Assembly (NCBI GenBank): GCA_036320915.1
Contig: JAXBDG010000009.1
Coordinates: forward strand, 682,001 to 746,000
From: Linnemannia elongata
Lineage: Eukaryota; Mortierellomycota; Mortierellomycetes; Mortierellales; Mortierellaceae
Reading direction: 5' to 3'
DNA: 64,000 bases
The position numbers and the translations under genes were made by a program. The notes under the pieces are model-generated. The model was given only the letters and a program-made list of their open reading frames with translations, was not told the origin of the DNA and ran no database searches. Shown here in pieces: positions 58,366 to 64,000 of the stretch (its first letter is position 1; the number at the start of each line of letters is the position of its first letter).

Positions 58366-59090
58366 TGTTCTTTTGCTCCTTCAACGTAGCTTCTTTTTTT
58401 TTCTTCTTCTTCTTCTTGTTGGTGGCAACCCTTGCCGCCCAACGCGCCCGTCAATGGTCCTCCGCATGGTCTGTCTACTTTTTTAATCTACACTTGTAGA
58501 TTGAGCCAACGTAGTCTTAGCCTAGCTGTCTCAAAGGGCCTGAAAACATGTTTGGTTTTTCATCAGGAACACTGACATTTCAAACGTTGAAACAGAGTGT
58601 ACACTCTCCCCACCCACCATTTCACCCTTACGCGAGTTGTTCACAGCAACTTGAGATCATCGATCGATCGAACAAACAAACAAAGGCAGAGCTTTTGTTT
58701 TGTGAGATCCATATGTATATGTATGGCGATTGAATTCGCGACTGACGACTGAAATTACTGAGACGACGCGTTCTCGTGAGAATCAGAGGTTCTAACAGTC
58801 TAGGTTAACTCTGCGTCGTTCACTTCCAGGACGCGTTTGGCCAGGAATATGTCTGTTCTTTGCATTTTCAATCCCTAAAAAGTTACTTAGTGCTTTCAAA
58901 AAGGTCAAAATATTAAAAGGTAAGAAGGAGGCAGGCAAGGAGAGGGACAGCAATAACATCACGCTTCGAGCTGTCGATTGTCAATGTTCTGCCTGCCTCA
59001 GTCACACGCCCACCCCTAATAATTTCTTTCGCTTTTTGTTGTCCGATTCCTTTTCCCCATTCCTTCAGGCCCTCGCTACTACCCGCCATC
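58366..59090. other. Intergenic between tRNA-Tyr and F-box gene
   Basis: 725 bp. It contains the Pol III T-run terminators just after the tRNA, a short TTC repeat (about 58395-58416) and an ATCGATCGAT palindrome near 58659. The last ~80 bp are pyrimidine-rich and precede the F-box start. No other gene is seen. Confidence 0.55.
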
Positions 59091-60959
59091 ATGGAAACTG
59101 CACTGGACCGATTCAAGGACATGCCCGAACTGATCTTCATGGTCGCATCACACCTCGATCACAATGACATCGCCTCTCTCCGCCTGACCTGCCACAAGTA
59201 CCACGACATCTGCCAACACTTTCGTTACCGTGATGTACGACTCACCCATCGCTGGACAAAGGAAGGACTGCAGACGCTGGCAAAGTCTGCCAGGTTGATG
59301 CGTTCGCTCGCGTCCAACGAAGCCGCTTGTACATTCTACTACTCGAGCATATCCCACAATCTCGGAAAATCTACGCCACCAATGGCTGTAGCAGCACTGG
59401 TACCGGTACCTCTCGACAACTCAACCTGTACACCCAGCACCACTTCTGCCACGACTCCATCTACGCCTCGGTGGACCAGTCCAACGCAACTTATCGCCAC
59501 TCTTGCTCGAGACACCTTGCGCGGCCTTTGTGACATGGATTGCTTCCCAGCAAAGTTCCTGTACGTGGCTTCCCTCAGTCCTCGCCTTACAGTCCTCAAC
59601 TTGGGTGTGGCCAAGATAAACACCGCCTTTGAACTCAACTTTCTGGCACGAGTACTCTCCTCCATGAGCGCTCTACGGTCACTGTCCCTAACACTGTTCT
59701 CGGAAGATCTCGCTGCTGAAAAGACACTCAAAGCCATCGTCCACAACCTTCCTGCCCTCTTAGAGTCCTTCGCACTACACTATGGGACGTTCCAGATCCA
59801 GAGATTGCCACCTCCGAACGAGGAGGTTAACGATGAGGAGGTTCGTTTGGTGGACAGGGCATCAGCATTGCTTGGACCAATCACAGAGCGTAGGGATCCA
59901 TTGAGACGACTGACAGATTGGGGACTGGTGATCGATTATGGCAACATTGAAGCTGACTTCGTGGTGCCACTTTTCGAACTCTTTCCAGAACTCGTATCGA
60001 TGGACGTGCCCTCCATAGGCTTTCAGGCGCCAATACACACCTTTGATGTGGCGACCAGGATCAGCAAGGCGTGTCCTAAGTTGAGGCATCTGAGAAAGCT
60101 CCATACTCATACGGACAAGGAAGGGACTATGGCGCTCGCATTCCTCCATAACATGCCAGTCAACACCGTAGAATCCCTTCACATTGCTCGGCTCTCTGAG
60201 GACGTCAGGACATTTGGAGACGGCCTCGACTTTCACAAGGGGTCGATCAAGAGTATTATTTTTGACGGATGCCGCTGGATTGATGCGGACTCGTTGGTCT
60301 CAATTTTCTTTCAGTCGTCGATCTTGGAGGTATTCAGGATCACTATGTCCTCTGACTCGAGGTTTGAGATTCCGCTGGAACGTTTGGTCACTCAACAGTG
60401 GGCGTCCACCAAGTTTCGTGAGTTGAAACTATACCTTCGATTGACCGACAATGAACAGAACCCGGAACATCCTACAGATGCGCTGGCTATTGCGGAATCC
60501 ATTCCAGACTGGGCGATTGGCTTGGAAAGATTTTATCGTCAAGTCGGGGCCTTGACTCAGCTTCGGATTTTAGATCTGAGGGTGGCAGTGGAGAAAAGCA
60601 GGCAGGATAGCGACGGCTTTCCTATCACCTACAAAGACAGGACCTTTCCTGGATTGTTGACGCTTGAGGATCGATCGAAAGGGCGTCTTGGATGGCTACA
60701 ATTGCTGGATAGACTCAGGAGCCTAGAGGAGGTTCATGGGTCGTTCAACTTGGATGCAATGGTCCCTGGATTCGAGTTTGGTCAAGATGAGGCGGACTGG
60801 ATGGTGTCACATTGGCCAAGGCTAAATTTCATCGAGCTCTATACATACCCTGAAGAAGACAATGTCGTACCACTTCCATCCGTTCAGTCGATGGTGCAAA
60901 GATTGCCCGGACTAAAAGTCGCAAGAACATACACAGGTCCTTTTTACCCCTGGCAATGA
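59091..60959 (+). CDS. F-box / leucine-rich-repeat protein, paralog 1
   Basis: Intronless, 622 residues. The N-terminal F-box (FKDMPELIFMVASHLDHNDI, then LRLTCHKYHDIC) should dock to Skp1 in an SCF ubiquitin ligase. The remainder is LRR-like and ends in a conserved block also found in the next two genes: GLERFYRQ(V/I)G.LTQLRILDLRVAVE, TYKD(R/K)TFPGLLTLE, FGQDEADWMV..WP and a terminal YPWQ. The ATG directly opens the F-box and follows a pyrimidine-rich leader. AATAAA at 60964-60969 overlaps the post-stop sequence. Together with the next gene it forms a head-to-tail duplicate pair. The ubiquitination target is unknown. Confidence 0.9.
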   Translation: METALDRFKDMPELIFMVASHLDHNDIASLRLTCHKYHDICQHFRYRDVRLTHRWTKEGLQTLAKSARLMRSLASNEAACTFYYSSISHNLGKSTPPMAVAALVPVPLDNSTCTPSTTSATTPSTPRWTSPTQLIATLARDTLRGLCDMDCFPAKFLYVASLSPRLTVLNLGVAKINTAFELNFLARVLSSMSALRSLSLTLFSEDLAAEKTLKAIVHNLPALLESFALHYGTFQIQRLPPPNEEVNDEEVRLVDRASALLGPITERRDPLRRLTDWGLVIDYGNIEADFVVPLFELFPELVSMDVPSIGFQAPIHTFDVATRISKACPKLRHLRKLHTHTDKEGTMALAFLHNMPVNTVESLHIARLSEDVRTFGDGLDFHKGSIKSIIFDGCRWIDADSLVSIFFQSSILEVFRITMSSDSRFEIPLERLVTQQWASTKFRELKLYLRLTDNEQNPEHPTDALAIAESIPDWAIGLERFYRQVGALTQLRILDLRVAVEKSRQDSDGFPITYKDRTFPGLLTLEDRSKGRLGWLQLLDRLRSLEEVHGSFNLDAMVPGFEFGQDEADWMVSHWPRLNFIELYTYPEEDNVVPLPSVQSMVQRLPGLKVARTYTGPFYPWQ

Positions 60960-61639
60960 TGAAAATAAAAACTTCATTTTTAACAGAAATGAGCAACAGA
61001 ATATAAGAGAATACAAACAGGTTCTAAAAGACCGAAACATTAAAACAAAATCATTTTATTCTCTCAACAGGAATGAGGTGAATTGAAGCTTTGCGACCAT
61101 GAAGGTTTCAGTTCCGGCAGGTCTATGAATCGGCCCCGTGCGGATTTCATACTCTCAGAGAGTGGATAATGGAAAAATGCAAAGATTAAACGTAAAAGTG
61201 AATGGGTGAAAGTGCGTGGAAGTAAAAAAGTTTAAGAGCAAAAAAAAAAAATGTGACTTACGTATGTAATCTCGACTGGATGCCTTATTTTTTTTGCTTC
61301 GCCGGTAAGATGTTTTTACAGGCGCCAGGAACGCGACAAGAGCGCGTTTGATTAGTTACACCGTTTATTCCCAAAGTAACACACAGCAAGGATACTACTA
61401 AGGGGGCACAGGCGACTTTTCTCACTCGCATACTTAATTTTCGTTTGTTGACTCACATTGCATCCTTTCTTTCTCATTCAGTCAGTCATTCATTCAGTCA
61501 GTCAGTCAGTCTATCAGTCATTCATGCATTCTTTCATTTATTCTTTCACTCATTCTTTCACTTATTCATTTGCTCATTCATTCACTCATTCACTCAACGC
61601 CAACATCCTCCTTCCTACTTTTTCACCATCTCACTCACC
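60960..61639. other. Intergenic between F-box paralogs 1 and 2
   Basis: 680 bp, with the paralog 1 polyadenylation signal at 60964-60969 and a tetranucleotide-rich leader before paralog 2. Nothing else is recognised. Confidence 0.6.
61474..61596. repeat. Degenerate TCAT/TCAG tetranucleotide repeat in a 5' leader
   Basis: About 120 bp of TCAT, TCAG, TCAC and TTCA units, ending 44 bp before the paralog 2 ATG. Its translation gives a His/Ser/Phe-rich string, which explains why the frame looks open upstream of the real start. Confidence 0.8.
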
Positions 61640-63439
61640 ATGAAGGCGGCACTGGAATGCTTCAAAGACCTGCCGGAACTGATCGTCATGGTCGCAGTTC
61701 GTCTTTTTCCCAAGGACTTGCACACTCTCCGCCTGACATCCCGCTATTTCCACAACATCTGCCAACTCATCTTTTTCAGAGATTTTCGACTGCATGATCG
61801 CTGGAACCAAGACAGCTTACAACAAATGGCGAGTTATGCATATGCTCTTCGTTCGCTCAACACGGGCAAAGGTGGAACCCCGCTTTCACTCTACTACTTG
61901 AGCACGGTCGCCTTTCTCCGTGACAGCTCCTCGACTGCTTCGTTTCAACAGTCCAGTTCAACCCAGCGGTCCGCGTCTATCCTGCCTCAGGAGACGTTAG
62001 ACGGACTTTGCAACGCCTCCTGTTTCGCCGCACAGCTCCTGTACGTCGTTCGCCAGAGTCCATGTCTCGCCATCCTCGATTTGGGCCAAGTCATCGTCAA
62101 CACAAATATCGGCTTGGAGTTGCTGTCGAGTGTCCTCTCGACCATTGGCACCCTGAAGTCGCTAAAACTATGGGTTTACTCGGACTACATCGCTCCTAAA
62201 GAAGTCCTCAAGGCTCTCGTCTACAGTTTCCCAGACCTCCTCGAGTCCTTCTCCCTTCTTTACGCCCCAAACTGCCGTGCACTCAAACCTGAAGCCTGGG
62301 ATAAGACGAGCTCCGAATTGAAGGATAGTGTCTCGCAGCAACTGAGACCAACCGTTGAACGCACAGAGCCGCTGATACACATGTCAGACTGGAGGCTCAT
62401 CGTCACCGGTGACGACTACATCCCCGCAGAGGTCTCCGTTCCCTTCTTCAAGCTCTTTCCAGAACTCACATCCATGGACGTCCCTGAAATCGACAACACA
62501 GACACCAACTACCTCCGCAGCGTCGCGTTCCGTATTCTCGAGACCTGCCCAAAGCTGAAGCATCTGAGTAAGCGCGATATTCAGGCGGATGAGGAGGGAC
62601 GGATGATGTTTGCGTTTCTGGAGCAGATGGAGGAGAACACGCTGGAGTCGTTGCAGTTTCTGCAGTACACAGAGGAGCTGCAGAGTCTCGTCTGGGGGCT
62701 GGAGTTCCACAATAAGTCGGTCAAGAGTGTCATCCTCGACGAGTGCCAGTCAATGACAGCTACCTCCATCGCGTGGATCTTTCACCAGTGCCCAGCCTTG
62801 GAAGTGTTCAGGATCAGCATGAACTTTGACTCGGAGTTTGAGATTCCACTGGATATGCTGATCAGCCAGGAGTGGGCGTCGACAAAGTTCAAGGAGCTGA
62901 AGCTGTATGTCCAACTCGAAGAGGAGCAGGAGGAGCTGGGAGAGGAAGACTTTGTCTTCTCAGATCCGATGCCCCAGTGGACGATTGGGCTGGAGAGGTT
63001 CTATCGCCAGATCGGGGTTTTAACTCAGTTGCGCATATTGGATCTGAGGGTTGCAGTGGAGAGGGGTAGTCGGGACGGCGACGGCGACGGCGACGGCGAC
63101 TACATCACCTACAAGGACAAGACGTTTCCTGGGTTGTTGACCCTTGAAAATCGAGCGATAGGGCGTGTGGGTTGGTTGCAGCTGCTGGGTGGACTCAAAA
63201 ACCTGGAGGAGCTTCATGGATCGTTCAACTTGGCTACTATGATTCCTGGAAGTGAGTTTGGGCAAGACGAGGCGGATTGGATGGTGGAGCATTGGCCCAA
63301 GCTGAGGTTCATTGAGTTGTTTACGCTGCCTGAAGGGACATCCATCGTGTATACCCCGCCCGTTTTGTCGATGATCGCAAGACTCCCAGGATTAAAACTC
63401 TACAGCTTTTACATCGACGTTCATTATCCTTGGCAGTGA
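61640..63439 (+). CDS. F-box / leucine-rich-repeat protein, paralog 2
   Basis: Intronless, 599 residues. The F-box (FKDLPELIVMVAVRLFPKDL, then LRLTSRYFHNIC) and the whole layout parallel the gene at 59091, including GLERFYRQIGVLTQLRILDLRVAVE, TYKDKTFPGLLTLE, FGQDEADWMVEHWP and the terminal YPWQ. A (GACGGC) codon repeat makes a DGDGDGDGD insertion where the paralogs have QDSDG or RGSDG. The start is the ATG at the F-box; upstream codons come from a tetranucleotide repeat. AATAAA is at 63443-63448. It is likely an SCF substrate receptor with unknown target. Confidence 0.9.
   Translation: MKAALECFKDLPELIVMVAVRLFPKDLHTLRLTSRYFHNICQLIFFRDFRLHDRWNQDSLQQMASYAYALRSLNTGKGGTPLSLYYLSTVAFLRDSSSTASFQQSSSTQRSASILPQETLDGLCNASCFAAQLLYVVRQSPCLAILDLGQVIVNTNIGLELLSSVLSTIGTLKSLKLWVYSDYIAPKEVLKALVYSFPDLLESFSLLYAPNCRALKPEAWDKTSSELKDSVSQQLRPTVERTEPLIHMSDWRLIVTGDDYIPAEVSVPFFKLFPELTSMDVPEIDNTDTNYLRSVAFRILETCPKLKHLSKRDIQADEEGRMMFAFLEQMEENTLESLQFLQYTEELQSLVWGLEFHNKSVKSVILDECQSMTATSIAWIFHQCPALEVFRISMNFDSEFEIPLDMLISQEWASTKFKELKLYVQLEEEQEELGEEDFVFSDPMPQWTIGLERFYRQIGVLTQLRILDLRVAVERGSRDGDGDGDGDYITYKDKTFPGLLTLENRAIGRVGWLQLLGGLKNLEELHGSFNLATMIPGSEFGQDEADWMVEHWPKLRFIELFTLPEGTSIVYTPPVLSMIARLPGLKLYSFYIDVHYPWQ
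63074..63100. repeat. In-frame (GACGGC)4 GAC coding microsatellite
   Basis: Twenty-seven bases encoding alternating Asp-Gly, found only in paralog 2 at a loop position that is shorter in the two related genes. Confidence 0.9.
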
Positions 63440-63552
63440 ACCAAATAAATATACGTACATGCTTTGTCATTGCGAGTTATTATGAATGCGCGGACCAAAT
63501 CGTGAGTAGGTCCAGTACATCAAAGATACAATTTTGTTTATTTGTCTCGAGC

Positions 63553-64000
63553 TCAGGGATCGAAATAGATGTCCGTGTATGTTTTCGAGACTATTAGTCC
63601 GGGCAACCTCTCTATCATAGACTGGACAGGAGGCGGCAGCGTAATGCAATGCCCTTTACGATATACGTAGAATTCGATAAATCTCAACTTGGGCCAATGT
63701 TCGACGATCCAGTCCGCCTCTTCCTGTCTAAATTCAAATCCTTCCAGCATCGCATCCAAGTTGAACGATCCGCAGAGTTCCTCCAGATTTCTCAGTCCTC
63801 CCAGCAGCTGGAGCCATCCAAGACGTCCTGCAGTTCGATCCTCAAGTGTCAAAAACCCAGGAAAGGTCCTGTCTTTGTAGGTGATAAGAAAGCCGTCGCT
63901 ACCCCGGCTGGTTTTGTCCACCACCACCCTCAGATCTAAAATCCGAAGCTGAGTCAAGGCCCCGATCTGGCGGTAGAGTCTCTCCAATCCGATTGTCCAG
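63553..64000 (-). CDS. F-box / leucine-rich-repeat protein, paralog 3 (C-terminal part, runs off the window)
   Basis: The last 148 codons of a gene that continues beyond the right edge. The visible part, from WTIGLERLYRQIGALTQLRI through TYKDRTFPGFLTLEDR, FRQEEADWIVEHWPKLRFIE and PGLIVSKTYTDIYFDP, aligns throughout with the C-termini of the two upstream paralogs, but on the opposite strand and with a changed final motif (FDP instead of PWQ). TTTATT at 63537-63542 is AATAAA on its strand. The N-terminal F-box is not in the window. Confidence 0.85.
   Translation of the reverse strand, partial: WTIGLERLYRQIGALTQLRILDLRVVVDKTSRGSDGFLITYKDRTFPGFLTLEDRTAGRLGWLQLLGGLRNLEELCGSFNLDAMLEGFEFRQEEADWIVEHWPKLRFIEFYVYRKGHCITLPPPVQSMIERLPGLIVSKTYTDIYFDP

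Noticed and set aside
61445..61639. 65-residue N-terminal extension of F-box paralog 2
   Set aside because: It is translation of a TCAT/TCAG repeat; the F-box begins at the ATG at 61640, as in paralog 1.

Overview
The window is nuclear DNA from a filamentous fungus, most likely an early-diverging Mucoromycota and probably Mortierellomycotina. Introns are short (mostly 70-150 nt, a few 350-550 nt) with GTAAGT-type donors and TAG/CAG acceptors. A tRNA-Tyr carries an intron. The proteins include fungal types (Spo14-like phospholipase D, Hmx1-like heme oxygenase, CreA/Mig1-like zinc finger) beside a BCAS3/PHAF-type autophagy protein that I recall as missing from most Dikarya, and a family of F-box/leucine-rich proteins of the sort expanded in Mortierellaceae. 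The taxonomic placement is inference; no rRNA or mitochondrial marker is present.

Layout. Positions 1-23364 are almost gene-free. A single intronless gene on the minus strand (9110-10345, four C2H2 fingers) sits between 9.1 kb and 13.0 kb of DNA in which I find no credible coding sequence, only homopolymers, microsatellites, polypurine/polypyrimidine blocks and one degenerate ~34-bp tandem repeat. From 23365 on, the DNA is gene-dense, about one gene per 2.5-3 kb. In order: BCAS3 homolog (10 exons, -); F-box/LRR protein (-); prolidase (-); orphan protein with a possible PD-(D/E)XK core (-); alpha/beta-hydrolase/tyrosine-phosphatase fusion (11 exons, +); YheT/ABHD1-3-type hydrolase (+); heme oxygenase (-); PPPDE-thioredoxin-PUL protein (+); phospholipase D (-); disordered protein with VDKP-type repeats (+); GNAT acetyltransferase-like protein (-); tRNA-Tyr (+); two tandem F-box/LRR paralogs (+); and the C-terminal part of a third paralog in inverted orientation at the right edge (-).

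All spliced models were built by hand from splice consensus and reading-frame closure. Each closes in frame to its stop codon, which supports the exon lists given in the entries. The genes form no operon or obvious cluster, but several share themes: membrane lipid and ester metabolism (phospholipase D and two hydrolases), ubiquitin/autophagy-related proteostasis (BCAS3, PPPDE-Trx-PUL, F-box proteins) and regulated signalling (phosphatase fusion, kinase-motif-rich disordered protein). Divergent gene pairs share short promoters at 36895-37383, 44205-44560 and 52185-53133. Convergent pairs meet at 42757-42851, 46872-47229, 55257-55446 and 63440-63552.

Most noteworthy are the >22 kb desert around one transcription-factor gene with a 439-nt ATG-free leader, the hydrolase-phosphatase fusion, a heme oxygenase whose distal-helix aspartate is replaced by leucine, the orphan possible nuclease, and the repetitive VDKP/RRxS disordered protein.
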